A stretch of 64,000 nt of DNA from Venatoribacter pacificus (GCF_025318105.1 NZ_JAOANI010000015.1:372001-436000); one strand, 5' to 3'. Shown: positions 52,577 to 61,893, counted from the first letter of the stretch. Numbers and translations are program-made. Notes: generated from the sequence alone by a model not told the origin.

Positions 52577-54651
52577 GCGTCGGCCTCCGCTGCGTTCTCT
52601 GCCTCTGCCGTTATCTCCAGCTGCAACAGCTCGGTGCCTTCAGCCACCTGATCACCGGCCTGATACAGCACCGCCTGTACCAGCGCAGCCTCTGGTGCAC
52701 GGATGCTGTGCTCCATTTTCATTGCTTCCATAATCATCAGCACCTGCCCGGCCTGAACCTGTTCGCCCGGCTGTACTTTAACCTCCAGCACCTGACCGGC
52801 CATGGGTGCAGTCAGACCGCCATGATCATCCTGTGCCTGTTCGCCCAGCCAGCGGTTACGCACAAAGCGCTGGCTGCCTTCGGGCAAAAACAGCAGCAGA
52901 TCGTGTTCTCTCAGCGCCAGCGGCAGTGATTGCTGCTGGCCATTTACCCGAGCATCCAGCTGTAACAGACGCGTATCACCGGCCTGACTCTTAAGTTCTA
53001 AACGCCCCTGAAGCTGCACACTGCGATCGGCCAGCTGCAGGTGCCAGCCCTGATTTCTGTCCGGACCGTGCGCCTGCTCATTCGCCCGCGCCCGTGCCCG
53101 CAGCACATCACCGACGGCACTTTCCAGCCGCAGCACGCGCTGCGCAGGCAGTGCCGACTGAAAACCATCGGCGTGCCACGGGTCATGCGCTTGCTGCTGA
53201 GGCTGAGGTTGAGATTGAGAGGCAAGCGTCGGCAACAGCAGCTCGGTTAACGCCGCCAGTTCCCAGTGGGTAGGCAAAGGCTGCGTCAGTTCGTGCTGGT
53301 TACGCTCAATAAAATCGGTGCTCAGTTCGGCATTGGCAAAAGCCTCCAGGCTGAGCAAACGCAGCAGAAAATCGCGGTTGGTTTTTACCCCGTCGACCTG
53401 CAGCGCAGCCAGCGCCGTGCGCAGGTTATGCAGTGCTTCGGTACGATCACGGCCGTGGGCAATCAGCTTGGCCAGCATCGGGTCGTAGTAAGGGCTGACG
53501 TCATCACCCTGCTGCACACCGCTGTCGAGGCGAACAGAAGCACTCAGCTCTGGTGCCTGCCACAGATTCAGGCGGCCAATAGCAGGCAGGAAATGGTTGT
53601 CCGGATCTTCGGCGTACAGCCGCACCTCGATGGCGTGGCCATTAATCGGCAGGCTCTGCTGGCTGACGTCCTGCGGCAGACCTTTACCCGCCGCCACACG
53701 TAACTGCCAGTACACCAGATCGACGCCGGTAATCATCTCGGTGACCGGGTGCTCAACCTGCAGGCGGGTGTTCATCTCCATAAAGAAGAATTCATGATTG
53801 GCATCCAGCAGAAACTCCACCGTGCCCGCACCGCGATACTGAATACGCTGCGCCACCGCCAGCGCGGCCTCGCCCATACGCTGGCGCAGCGCGGCTGTCA
53901 TGCCCGGCGCCGGCGCTTCCTCAATCACTTTCTGATGGCGGCGCTGCACCGAGCAGTCACGCTCGAACAGGTAAACGCCGTTGCCGAAGCTGTCCATAAA
54001 CACCTGCACTTCCACATGGCGCGGACGGATCAGGTATTTCTCAATCAGCAGGCGATCATCACCAAAGGCCGAGCGCGCTTCGCGCCGGGCAGCGGCGATA
54101 TCGTCGTGCAGCGTGGCGGCGGAGAGCACGATACGCATGCCCTTACCGCCACCACCGGCACTGGCTTTCAGCAACAGCGGATAACCGATGCGTTCAGCCT
54201 CGGTGCTCAGGCGTTCGTCGCTCTGTTCATCGCCGTGATAGCCGGGCACCAGCGGCACACCGCTGTCGGCCAGCAGGGCTTTGGCGCTGGCCTTATCGCC
54301 CATGGCTTCAATCGCGGCAGCCGATGGGCCGATAAAGGCAATGCCGGCGTCTTCACAGGCGCGGGCAAAGGCGGCGTTTTCGCTTAAAAAACCGTAGCCC
54401 GGATGAATGGCTTCAGCGCCGGTAGCGCGTGCGGCATCCAGCACCTTGTGCATATCCAGATAGCTTTCGGCGGCGGTCACACCACCGAGAGCAATGGCTT
54501 CGTCGGCCTGCTGTACATGCAGCGCGCTGGCGTCGGCGTCGGAATAAATGGCAACGGTGCGGATGCCCAGCGCTTTTGCGGTACGCATCACACGCACGGC
54601 GATTTCGCCACGGTTGGCGATCAGAATCTTGTTAAACAGGTGCTCAGTCAT
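52573..54651 (-). CDS. liuD: Methylcrotonyl-CoA carboxylase alpha (biotin) subunit
   Basis: A 692-residue biotin carboxylase/carrier subunit. The ATP-grasp carboxylase domain starts LFNKILIANRGEIAVRVMRTAKALG and includes KASAGGGGKGMR and FFFMEMNTRLQVEHPVTEMITGVD. The biotinyl domain near the C-terminus has EAMKMEH with the biotin-acceptor Lys. It carboxylates 3-methylcrotonyl-CoA together with LiuB. ATG 54651 overlaps the liuC stop by 8 bp and gives the family start; an upstream frame extension to 54699 is not needed. Confidence 0.95.
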   Translation of the reverse strand: MTEHLFNKILIANRGEIAVRVMRTAKALGIRTVAIYSDADASALHVQQADEAIALGGVTAAESYLDMHKVLDAARATGAEAIHPGYGFLSENAAFARACEDAGIAFIGPSAAAIEAMGDKASAKALLADSGVPLVPGYHGDEQSDERLSTEAERIGYPLLLKASAGGGGKGMRIVLSAATLHDDIAAARREARSAFGDDRLLIEKYLIRPRHVEVQVFMDSFGNGVYLFERDCSVQRRHQKVIEEAPAPGMTAALRQRMGEAALAVAQRIQYRGAGTVEFLLDANHEFFFMEMNTRLQVEHPVTEMITGVDLVYWQLRVAAGKGLPQDVSQQSLPINGHAIEVRLYAEDPDNHFLPAIGRLNLWQAPELSASVRLDSGVQQGDDVSPYYDPMLAKLIAHGRDRTEALHNLRTALAALQVDGVKTNRDFLLRLLSLEAFANAELSTDFIERNQHELTQPLPTHWELAALTELLLPTLASQSQPQPQQQAHDPWHADGFQSALPAQRVLRLESAVGDVLRARARANEQAHGPDRNQGWHLQLADRSVQLQGRLELKSQAGDTRLLQLDARVNGQQQSLPLALREHDLLLFLPEGSQRFVRNRWLGEQAQDDHGGLTAPMAGQVLEVKVQPGEQVQAGQVLMIMEAMKMEHSIRAPEAALVQAVLYQAGDQVAEGTELLQLEITAEAENAAEADA

Positions 54652-55429
54652 GGGCGGCTTCCTGTGCATAAGTGGGGGCGCGTTTCTGCAGAAACGCACT
54701 TAATCCTTCCTGGCCTTCGGCGCTGACGCGCAGGCGGGCAATCAGTGCCGATGTTTGTTCTTTCAGCTGCTCAGTCAGCGGGCTGCTCTGCTGAGCAATC
54801 AGGGCTTTGGTCGCCGCCAGCGCCTGCGGGCCATTGGCCAGCAACGCCTGACACCAGCGCTGCACCTGCTCATCCAGCTGCTCCGCCGGCACTACTTCAT
54901 GCACCAGCTGCAGTGCCTGCGCCGTTGGCGCGTCGATCAGTTCAGCGGTTAAGAAGTAACGCCGCGCCTGACGTGCGCCCATCGCCGCCAGCACATAAGG
55001 GCTGATGGTGGCCGGGCTTAAACCGAGTTTGACTTCGCTCAGACAGAAGCGCGCGTTGTCCGCCGCCACCGCCATATCGCAACAGCAGATCAGCCCCAGC
55101 GCGCCACCAAAGGCTGCGCCCTGCACACGGGCGATGGTCGGTTTGGGGAAGTCATTCAGATCCTGCAGCAGACCGGCCAGCTGCAGGGCATCGGCGTGAT
55201 TCTCTGCCTCGGAGGCGTCTTTCTGCGCTTTCATCCAGTTGAGATCGGCACCGGTGCAGAAGTGTTTGCCCTGACCGGCGAGCACCAGCACCCGCACCGC
55301 AGGTTCCGTGGCCAGCACCGCTAACTGCGCCCGCAGCCCGGCAATCAGTTCGGCATTAAAGGCATTACCCAGTTCAGGACGGTCGAGGCTCAGCGTGGCA
55401 ACGCCCTGATGAATTGCGAGTTCTAACAT
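54644..55429 (-). CDS. liuC: Methylglutaconyl-CoA hydratase
   Basis: A 261-residue crotonase that hydrates 3-methylglutaconyl-CoA to HMG-CoA. HFCTGADLNWMK oxyanion region, GAAFGGALGLICCCDMAVA, and the catalytic Glu in FCLSEVKLGLSPATISPYVLAAMG, which closely matches AUH/LiuC enzymes. Position between liuB and liuD supports the assignment; 30 bp after liuB. Confidence 0.93.
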   Translation of the reverse strand: MLELAIHQGVATLSLDRPELGNAFNAELIAGLRAQLAVLATEPAVRVLVLAGQGKHFCTGADLNWMKAQKDASEAENHADALQLAGLLQDLNDFPKPTIARVQGAAFGGALGLICCCDMAVAADNARFCLSEVKLGLSPATISPYVLAAMGARQARRYFLTAELIDAPTAQALQLVHEVVPAEQLDEQVQRWCQALLANGPQALAATKALIAQQSSPLTEQLKEQTSALIARLRVSAEGQEGLSAFLQKRAPTYAQEAAHD

Positions 55430-55459
55430 GGTCGATTCCTTACCTGATTCGAACAGGCT

Positions 55460-57064
55460 CTACATGCGGAACACGCCAAAGCGCGTCTCTTCAATGGGTT
55501 TATTCAGGCAGGCCGACAACGCCAACCCCAGCACGCGCCGGCTGTCGGCCGGGTCGATAATGCCGTCGTCCCACAGCCGCGCTGAGCTGTAGTACGGATG
55601 ACCCTGCTGCTCGTACAGCTCACGGATTGGTTGTTTAAAGGCGTTCTCGTCGGCGTCGCTCCAGGGCTCGCCTTTCTTCGCCAGCTGCTCGCGCTTCACC
55701 TGCGCCAGCACGCCGGCTGCCTGTTCTCCGCCCATCACCGAGATGCGCGCGTTGGGCCACATAAAGAGGAAGTTCGGATCGTAGGCGCGGCCACACATGC
55801 CGTAGTTACCGGCGCCAAAGCTGCCGCCGATCACCAGCGTCAGCTTTGGCACTTTGGCACAGGCCACTGCCATCACCATCTTGGCACCGTGGCGGGCGAT
55901 GCCTTCGGCTTCGTATTTGGGGCCGACCATAAAGCCGGTGATGTTCTGCAGAAACAGCAGCGGAATTTTGCGCTGTGCACAGAGCTCGATAAAGTGCGTG
56001 CCTTTCTGTGCCGATTCGGAAAACAGGATGCCGTTATTGGCAACGATGCCGACCGGCATGCCGTACAGTTTGGCAAAGCCACACACCAGCGTGGTGCCGA
56101 AGCGCGCTTTGAATTCATCAAACTCCGAGCCGTCCACCAGCCGCGCAATGACCTCGCGCACATCGTAGGGCTGGCGGGTATCGGTCGGAATCAGACCGTA
56201 CAGTTCGCTGGCCGGATAGGCGGGTTCTTTTACCTCTGCCGCCGTGCTTTGCGGCTTATGGCGGTTCAGGTTGGCGACGGCGTTGCGTGCCAGCTGCAGC
56301 GCGTGCTCGTCGTTTTCGGCCAGATGATCGGCCACCCCGGACTGACCGGTATGCAGCTCGCCACCACCCAGTTCTTCGGCACCGATTTCTTCGCCGGTAG
56401 CCATCTTCACCAGCGGCGGGCCGGCAAGAAAAATGGTGGCCTGATTACGCACGATAATGGATTCATCGGCCATCGCCGGTACATAAGCGCCGCCGGCGGT
56501 GCAGGAACCCATCACCACCGCAATCTGGGCGATACCGGCAGCCGACATATTGGCCTGGTTAAAGAAAATACGGCCGAAGTGTTCACGGTCGGGGAAGACT
56601 TCATCCTGGCGCGGCAGGTTAGCGCCGCCGGAATCCACCAGATAGACACAGGGCAGGTTGCACTGCTGGGCGATGGTCTGCGCGCGCAGGTGTTTTTTCA
56701 CCGTCAGCGGGTAGTAGCTGCCGCCTTTCACCGTGGCATCGTTGCCCACCACCATGCATTCCTGACCGTTGATACGGCCGATACCGGCAACCACACCGGC
56801 GGCGGGTACGTCTTCGCCGTACACCTCATGGGCCGCCAGCTGGCCGATTTCGAGAAAGGGGCTGCCGGGGTCAAGCAGCAGCTGAATGCGCTCGCGCACC
56901 GGTAATTTGCCGCGTGCGGTATGGCGCTGCATCGCCACCTCACCACCGCCTTCGGCAATGCGGGCGACTTTGGCTTTCAGGTCGGCCACCAGCGCCTGCA
57001 TCTGTGCGCGGTTAGCGGCAAACTGCGGGCTGCGGCTGTCGAGCCGGGACTGGATATGCGGCAT
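55460..57064 (-). CDS. liuB: Methylcrotonyl-CoA carboxylase beta subunit
   Basis: A 534-residue carboxyltransferase subunit with two crotonase-like halves: KLPVRERIQLLLDPGSPFLEIG and MGSCTAGGAYVPAMADESIIV in the first, then NITGFMVGPKYEAEGIARHGAKMV and GGSFGAGNYGMCGRAYDPNFLFMWPNARISVMGGEQAAGVL in the second. Works with LiuD. The stop of liuA and the start of this gene share one base. Confidence 0.96.
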   Translation of the reverse strand: MPHIQSRLDSRSPQFAANRAQMQALVADLKAKVARIAEGGGEVAMQRHTARGKLPVRERIQLLLDPGSPFLEIGQLAAHEVYGEDVPAAGVVAGIGRINGQECMVVGNDATVKGGSYYPLTVKKHLRAQTIAQQCNLPCVYLVDSGGANLPRQDEVFPDREHFGRIFFNQANMSAAGIAQIAVVMGSCTAGGAYVPAMADESIIVRNQATIFLAGPPLVKMATGEEIGAEELGGGELHTGQSGVADHLAENDEHALQLARNAVANLNRHKPQSTAAEVKEPAYPASELYGLIPTDTRQPYDVREVIARLVDGSEFDEFKARFGTTLVCGFAKLYGMPVGIVANNGILFSESAQKGTHFIELCAQRKIPLLFLQNITGFMVGPKYEAEGIARHGAKMVMAVACAKVPKLTLVIGGSFGAGNYGMCGRAYDPNFLFMWPNARISVMGGEQAAGVLAQVKREQLAKKGEPWSDADENAFKQPIRELYEQQGHPYYSSARLWDDGIIDPADSRRVLGLALSACLNKPIEETRFGVFRM

Positions 57065-58221
57065 CAGCTCTGCTCCTGAAACAGTTCGCGGCCAATCAGC
57101 ATACGGCGGATTTCCGAGGTGCCGGCACCGATTTCGTACAGCTTGGCGTCGCGCAGCAGGCGGCCGGTGGGGAAGTCGTTGATATAGCCGTTGCCGCCCA
57201 GCAGCTGGATCGCATCCAGCGCCATCTGCGTGGCTTTTTCGGCACAGTAGAGAATCACACCGGCGGCGTCTTTGCGCGTGGTTTCACCGCGGTCGCAGGC
57301 GGCCGCCACGGCGTACAGATAGGCGCGGCTGGCGTTCATGCTGGTGTACATATCGGCCAGCTTGCCCTGCACCAGCTGGAACTCGCCGATGCTCTGGCCA
57401 AACTGTTTGCGGTCAACGATGTAGGGCTGCACCACATCCATACAGGCCAGCATGATGCCGGTCGGGCCGCCGGACAGCACCACGCGTTCGTAGTCGAGGC
57501 CGCTCATCAGCACTTTCACGCCCATGTTCTCGCCGCCAAGGATATTCTCCGCCGGTACTTCGACGTTATCGAACACCAGCTCGCAGGTGTTGGAGCCGCG
57601 CATGCCGAGCTTGTCGAGTTTCGGGCTGCGTGAGAAACCGGCCCAGTCACGCTCGACGATAAAGGCGGTCATGCCGTGCGGGCCTTTGCTCAGATCGGTT
57701 TTGGCGTAGATCACATAGACGTTGGCATCCGGGCCGTTGGTGATCCACATCTTGGTACCGTTAAGCACATAGTGATCGCCTTTTTTATCGGCGCGCAGCT
57801 TCATCGACACCACGTCGGAACCGGCATTGGGTTCGCTCATCGCCAGCGCACCGATGTGCTCGCCGGAGATCAGCTTCGGCAGGTATTTCGCCTTCTGTTC
57901 TGCCGTGCCGTTGCGGTAAATCTGGTTTACACAGAGGTTGGAGTGGGCGCCGTAGGACAGCCCGACCGAAGCCGAGGCGCGGCTGATTTCTTCCATGGCG
58001 ATGACATGGGCCAGATAGCCCATACCGGCACCGCCGTATTCTTCACTGACGGTAATGCCAAGCAATCCCTGCTCACCGAACTTGCGCCACATGGGCATGG
58101 GGAACTGGTTGTCGCGGTCAACGTCCGCAGCCAGTGGCGCCAGCTCACGCTGGGCAAAACCGCGCACCTGATCGCGCAGCATATCGAGCGTTTCGCCCAG
58201 GCCAAAATTGAATCCGGTCAT
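57064..58221 (-). CDS. liuA: Isovaleryl-CoA dehydrogenase
   Basis: A 385-residue FAD acyl-CoA dehydrogenase oxidising isovaleryl-CoA to 3-methylcrotonyl-CoA. Markers: ALAMSEPNAGSDVVSMKLRA, KMWITNGPDANVYVIYAKT, and the isovaleryl-specific catalytic Glu in GLDYERVVLSGGP (about residue 250). The C-terminal IQLLGGNGYINDFPTGRLLRDAKLYEIGAGTSEIRRMLIGREL follows. First enzyme gene of the operon, 63 bp after liuR. Confidence 0.97.
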   Translation of the reverse strand: MTGFNFGLGETLDMLRDQVRGFAQRELAPLAADVDRDNQFPMPMWRKFGEQGLLGITVSEEYGGAGMGYLAHVIAMEEISRASASVGLSYGAHSNLCVNQIYRNGTAEQKAKYLPKLISGEHIGALAMSEPNAGSDVVSMKLRADKKGDHYVLNGTKMWITNGPDANVYVIYAKTDLSKGPHGMTAFIVERDWAGFSRSPKLDKLGMRGSNTCELVFDNVEVPAENILGGENMGVKVLMSGLDYERVVLSGGPTGIMLACMDVVQPYIVDRKQFGQSIGEFQLVQGKLADMYTSMNASRAYLYAVAAACDRGETTRKDAAGVILYCAEKATQMALDAIQLLGGNGYINDFPTGRLLRDAKLYEIGAGTSEIRRMLIGRELFQEQS

Positions 58222-58284
58222 CGTATGGCTCCTTCCTGTTGTATTTTTATTCTTGGTCAGCAGGGCCGGAAATAACGGGCGGCG

Positions 58285-58677
58285 CTAAGCGCCTGTCAGT
58301 GCCGCCAGTGCCTCGCTGGCTTTCAGCTCGGCGTCGTCCAGGTCCTGCATCATGCGTTCGATATCGTGCAGTTGCTGGCGCAGGTGGCTGCGCCGCTGTT
58401 CTATCACCGCCAGCAGTTTTTCCAGCTGCGGACGGTTGGCCTCCGGCTCCAGTCCAGGGCGGTACATACCAATCAGCTCGCGGCTTTCGGCCAGCGATAA
58501 GCCCAAACGCTTACCGCGCAGAATCAGCTTCAGCGTGACCCGGTCCTGTGGCGTATAGATACGGGTCTGACCTTCGCGCTGCGGGTTGAGCATGCCCTCC
58601 GCCTCATAAAAACGGATGGTGCGGGTGGTGATATCAAACTCGTCGGCGAGGTCACGGATGCTGTAAGTACGGCTCAT
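58285..58677 (-). CDS. liuR: MerR-family regulator LiuR
   Basis: A 130-residue MerR-type repressor/activator. N-terminal winged helix YSIRDLADEFDITTRTIRFYEAEGML, then RIYTPQDRVTLKLILRGKRLGLSLAESREL, and a C-terminal coiled coil. Located at the head of the liu operon with a perfect 16-bp palindrome 32 bp upstream of its ATG, the expected LiuR site. It probably represses the operon until an isovaleryl or related CoA ester is present (established for LiuR orthologues). Confidence 0.92.
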   Translation of the reverse strand: MSRTYSIRDLADEFDITTRTIRFYEAEGMLNPQREGQTRIYTPQDRVTLKLILRGKRLGLSLAESRELIGMYRPGLEPEANRPQLEKLLAVIEQRRSHLRQQLHDIERMMQDLDDAELKASEALAALTGA

Positions 58678-58708
58678 TCGGGTTGGGCTGTCGGGCTGCT
58701 AAGTTACC

Positions 58709-58724
58709 TTTACGTTAACGTAAA
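58709..58724. promoter_or_regulatory. liuR: LiuR operator palindrome
   Basis: TTTACGTTAACGTAAA, a perfect 16-bp dyad 32 bp upstream of the liuR ATG. Shape and place match known LiuR sites of proteobacterial leucine operons, implying autoregulation of liuRABCDE. Confidence 0.8.
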
Positions 58725-58976
58725 CCAATATCGCAAAACAAAGGGCAATTCGGGCCAGAAGCGGCAGGCGGTAGGTTACAGCGAATAAAGAACAAACAGG
58801 CAGCGCCAGCAGGCATGTGCAGCAGGTCTGCGGCATGTTTCCGTGCAGGCCGTCCCCGGCGCTTATTTATAAAACTTTCAGTAATTGGTTCACACTTCCC
58901 GCCATCCGGCTGGAAACAGACAGCCTGCTTATATAGAATCCGGCGCTGGAATTCTCCAACAGCACAAGGAAGAGGC

Positions 58977-59303
58977 ATGAAATACTGGCAAGCATTCATA
59001 CTTGCTGCACTGACACTGGTGCAAATCTCCTGCGGCGGTGGCGGCGGCGGCTCAACAACCCCGGAGACGAACGCAGGCAATGGTGGCAATAACGGCTCCG
59101 ACCCCGTTGGCCCCGGTCCTGTTGATCCCGGCCCCGAAAATCCTGGCCCTATTGATCCGGGCTTCTCTGAACCACCTTTCGTTATGCAATCCGCGACCTA
59201 CTCCACTCAGCTGGCGATTTTTGCCGGTGCCGGCTCGGCAGCATCATCCCGTTATCAGTCGACCCATGAAATCTCACTGACTCATACCCAGGCCAACCAT
59301 TAA
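58977..59303 (+). CDS. Small Gly/Pro-rich lipoprotein
   Basis: A 108-residue predicted lipoprotein: signal with lipobox ISC, mature CGGGGGGSTTP. A Gly/Asn/Pro stretch with DPGP-type repeats (PVGPGPVDPGPENPGPIDPG) leads to a short C-terminal part (FVMQSATYSTQLAIFAGAGSAASS). ATG 58977 has AAGGAAGAGG. It ends 21 bp before the collagen-like gene in the same direction, so both are likely co-expressed, possibly as surface partners. Family not recognised. The 260-bp region upstream shows no other gene. Confidence 0.7.
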   Translation: MKYWQAFILAALTLVQISCGGGGGGSTTPETNAGNGGNNGSDPVGPGPVDPGPENPGPIDPGFSEPPFVMQSATYSTQLAIFAGAGSAASSRYQSTHEISLTHTQANH

Positions 59304-59324
59304 TACAGGGAATTTAAATCCATT

Positions 59325-60761
59325 ATGAAACGGATACTCATCTTACTCGGCGCACTCCTCAGCTTCAGCAGCTGGGGAGAAATTCCGGATGCCATCACGC
59401 TTTCCGGTGCCATTACCTACACCGATAACGCGCAGCCGCTCAGCGGCGAAGAATCGGTACGCTTTACCCTGTATTCCGATAATGGCGGCTCAACAGACTA
59501 CGTCGATAACGGCGGACAATGGACAGACCCGACAGGCAGTGGTGCCCTTGTGGTGTGGACCGAAGTTCAGACCGTCAGCTTCAGCGAAGGACGCTATAGC
59601 GTGGTTCTCGGCAGCAACCCGCAGAACCCTCTGCCTGCGGACGCCTTTGCAGACAGCACTCAGACGCTGGGCATTATGGTGGCTGGCGACGACGAGATGG
59701 CACCCAGAATGTCATTCAGCGCCGTCCCTTTTGCCCGCCGTGCCGCCATCAGTGACAACGTCAGCGGCCTGATTACCCCATCCGCTGTCAGCATCAAAAA
59801 CAGCAGCGGTGCCACAGTCCCTGTTATCAATGAAAACGGTGAATGGGTCGGTGCCACCATTGACGGTGTCCAGGGTGCTACGGGTCCTCAGGGCCCGGCC
59901 GGCGAAAAAGGGGATACCGGTCCGCAGGGGCCACAAGGTATTCAGGGTATCGCCGGTGTGCAGGGTGACACAGGTCCTCGGGGCCCGGCTGGCGAAAAAG
60001 GCGCGACCGGCGCTCAGGGGCCGAAGGGTGACACCGGTGCCAAAGGAGAGACAGGGCCGCAGGGACCTGCAGGGCTGACCGGCGATAGCGGTGCCCAGGG
60101 ACCACAAGGTATCCAGGGGCCGCAGGGTGTTGCCGGTGAAAAAGGTGATACCGGACCACAGGGACCGCAAGGCATTCAGGGACCGGTGGGGGCCCAGGGT
60201 GAGGCCGGCAGTATGAACTTTTTTGGCCTGGTACCAAAGCTGATTCTCGCAGAAAGCCCAACAGTTAGAAGGGAATTTCCGTACGGAGAAATGAATCTGC
60301 TTTCGATGAACACAGAAGAGGTCACGCTGATTTCCAGTAAAGGTTATCTGCTGGGTCTGCGCGGTGGTTATGTGAACCGTAGCCACGATCTGTATTTCAC
60401 CAATTCATACTGCTCTGGCACGCTGTACTACACCGTTGCAAAAAATGTCCGTAAGGGCACGGTGATTTCTGGTGTGTTCAAAGCAAATTCAAGCGCTTCA
60501 CTGAGAAGACAGCTGGCCTTTATCGATAAAAACGAAAAGCTGACCACTCTGTCCTCGAATCTTACCTTTAAAGCAGTCATCCGTCCGAGTCAGCTGAAGG
60601 CAACTCCGGATTGCGTAACCATCACTGATACCTCCTCAGATGATTTGGAACCGATGCTGAGAGTTCAGACCCCCAGCGTGGCGAGCATCATTAAATTAAC
60701 CACCGGTGTTGATACTAACTATTTCGGTGCCACCGATAGACTTCACGTCATCCTTGAATAA
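59325..60761 (+). CDS. Collagen-like surface protein
   Basis: A 478-residue exported protein with three parts. After the signal peptide (about 1-18, cleavage SWG-EI) comes a beta-domain (19-175) of the type that precedes bacterial collagens (ITLSGAITYTDNAQPLSGEESVRFTLYSD, then MAPRMSFSAVPFARRA). Then 38 uninterrupted Gly-X-Y triplets (59865-60206) rich in GPQ, GEK and GDT, without hydroxyproline machinery. A C-terminal domain of about 180 residues with two Cys, likely for trimer registration, ends the protein. Charged GEK/GDT triplets should stabilise a triple helix. ATG 59325. It probably forms a trimeric surface filament or adhesin; partner unknown. Confidence 0.88.
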   Translation: MKRILILLGALLSFSSWGEIPDAITLSGAITYTDNAQPLSGEESVRFTLYSDNGGSTDYVDNGGQWTDPTGSGALVVWTEVQTVSFSEGRYSVVLGSNPQNPLPADAFADSTQTLGIMVAGDDEMAPRMSFSAVPFARRAAISDNVSGLITPSAVSIKNSSGATVPVINENGEWVGATIDGVQGATGPQGPAGEKGDTGPQGPQGIQGIAGVQGDTGPRGPAGEKGATGAQGPKGDTGAKGETGPQGPAGLTGDSGAQGPQGIQGPQGVAGEKGDTGPQGPQGIQGPVGAQGEAGSMNFFGLVPKLILAESPTVRREFPYGEMNLLSMNTEEVTLISSKGYLLGLRGGYVNRSHDLYFTNSYCSGTLYYTVAKNVRKGTVISGVFKANSSASLRRQLAFIDKNEKLTTLSSNLTFKAVIRPSQLKATPDCVTITDTSSDDLEPMLRVQTPSVASIIKLTTGVDTNYFGATDRLHVILE

Positions 60762-60771
60762 AGGATACCCG

Positions 60772-60830
60772 CAGGCGGTCAGAGCAAACATCTGACCGCC
60801 TGTTTCCTGTTGCGGGCCGCCTGGCCCGCA
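60772..60830 (+). terminator. Terminator after the collagen-like gene
   Basis: A 12-bp perfect stem CAGGCGGTCAGA/TCTGACCGCCTG with a 7-nt loop (60772-60802) followed by TTTCCTGTT. A second 8-bp stem TGCGGGCC/GGCCCGCA lies at 60811-60830, facing the convergent binding-protein gene. Confidence 0.75.
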
Positions 60831-60918
60831 CAGCTCAGACACCATTTATCACTCCTCTCTCCTTGTTCTGAGAAAAACTGGCTCTCAGCAGGCCGGATTT
60901 ACTTAGTGTCGACAGGCC

Positions 60919-61698
60919 CTAGTTCAGGTACTTATCCAGAATCGCCTGGTATTCACCACTGGTCTTCAGTTCTGCCAGCGCCTGATCAAAAGCGGCAACA
61001 AACTCCGGTGATGTCGCGGCTTTGCTGATAAGGAAGTAGATGTCATCGGAGTAGACCGTCATGAGGGTTTTGAAACGGCCGCTGAAGCCTTCTTTTTTCA
61101 GCCCTGCTGCGGCGGAGAACGGGTCAGCCAGAAAGCCATCCAGCCGTTTCGCCGCCAGCTTTTTGTAGTTGGTTGCATCATCACCGGCATCGGCCAGACG
61201 GGCTTTGAAACCCGCATCATTTTCCAGAGCCGCATAATCTTCGCCGTAGTAATAACCGCGGGTAATGCCAAGGGTAAAATTCTTGCCGATCAGATCCTTC
61301 AGCGAGGTGATACTGGCGTAGCCTGCGGCATCCTCGTTACGCACTATCATCACTGCCGATTCCGTACGGTATGGCGTGCTGAAATAGCCAAATTCTTCGC
61401 GTTCAGCGGTACGTGAGGCACCGCCGGTCAGGTGCAGATCACCAGCGGCCACTTCTGTCAGCAGGCGCTTCCAGGGCCGGTTCACAAAGGTAAAAGGGCA
61501 GCCCATGCGGGTCAGAATGGCGGTCGCCATATCCAGATCCAGACCAGTAAAAGTTCCTTGTTCTTCATAGGCATAGGGCAGCCAGGGCTCCCAGCCCACC
61601 TTAACGCCACCCGTCGGACAAACCGGAGCAGCCTGAGCCGGAAACATCAGCAATACGCTGAACAGTGAGGCAATCATCATCGGAAATTTCAGTGTCAT
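60919..61698 (-). CDS. Orphan periplasmic solute-binding protein (SBP_bac_3)
   Basis: A 259-residue exported family-3 binding protein. Signal about 1-23 (cleavage AQA-AP), then VKVGWEPWLPYAYEEQGTFTGLDLDMATAILTRMGC, RPWKRLLTEVAAGDLHLTGGASRTAERE and LGITRGYYYGEDY. ATG 61698 follows AAGGA. It shows the same WKR-type loop as the orphan at 6295, so the two are distant paralogues. No transporter genes adjoin it; it diverges from the haem operon with a 195-bp spacer. A sensing role is possible; ligand unknown. Confidence 0.75.
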   Translation of the reverse strand: MTLKFPMMIASLFSVLLMFPAQAAPVCPTGGVKVGWEPWLPYAYEEQGTFTGLDLDMATAILTRMGCPFTFVNRPWKRLLTEVAAGDLHLTGGASRTAEREEFGYFSTPYRTESAVMIVRNEDAAGYASITSLKDLIGKNFTLGITRGYYYGEDYAALENDAGFKARLADAGDDATNYKKLAAKRLDGFLADPFSAAAGLKKEGFSGRFKTLMTVYSDDIYFLISKAATSPEFVAAFDQALAELKTSGEYQAILDKYLN

Positions 61699-61832
61699 GG
61701 TGCAGTCCTTCGGCCTGTGCGGATAGTGACCAGTGTAGGTAGTTTTCAGAGTCGCGGAGTGCCAATGATGATCGCAGGCAGGTATGTCAGCTTTGCCACA
61801 TGATCCACTGCCCCATATTGCCTGTTGATGAC

Positions 61833-61849
61833 TTTAAGGTTGGTTTAAG
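61833..61849 (+). promoter_or_regulatory. Direct repeat TTTAAG x2, 11-bp period (PmrA/QseB-type box)
   Basis: TTTAAG-GTTGG-TTTAAG, start-to-start 11 bp, the spacing at which OmpR-family response regulators bind, and close to the CTTAAGGTT PmrA/QseB motif. It lies 45 bp upstream of the cytochrome b ATG. The response regulator encoded at the end of this operon is a good candidate binder. Confidence 0.6.
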
Positions 61850-61893
61850 CATGGCCGCTCTACGCTGGGTGTAAATCCTGAGGAGAGGTCGTT

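Noticed and set aside
55598..56905. 435-codon plus-strand open frame opposite liuB
   Set aside because: It is an antisense shadow of a well-identified carboxyltransferase gene with His/Gly-rich, non-protein-like composition.
59865..60206. Repeat array in the collagen region as a DNA element
   Set aside because: Periodicity is explained by Gly-X-Y coding triplets; units differ at DNA level.
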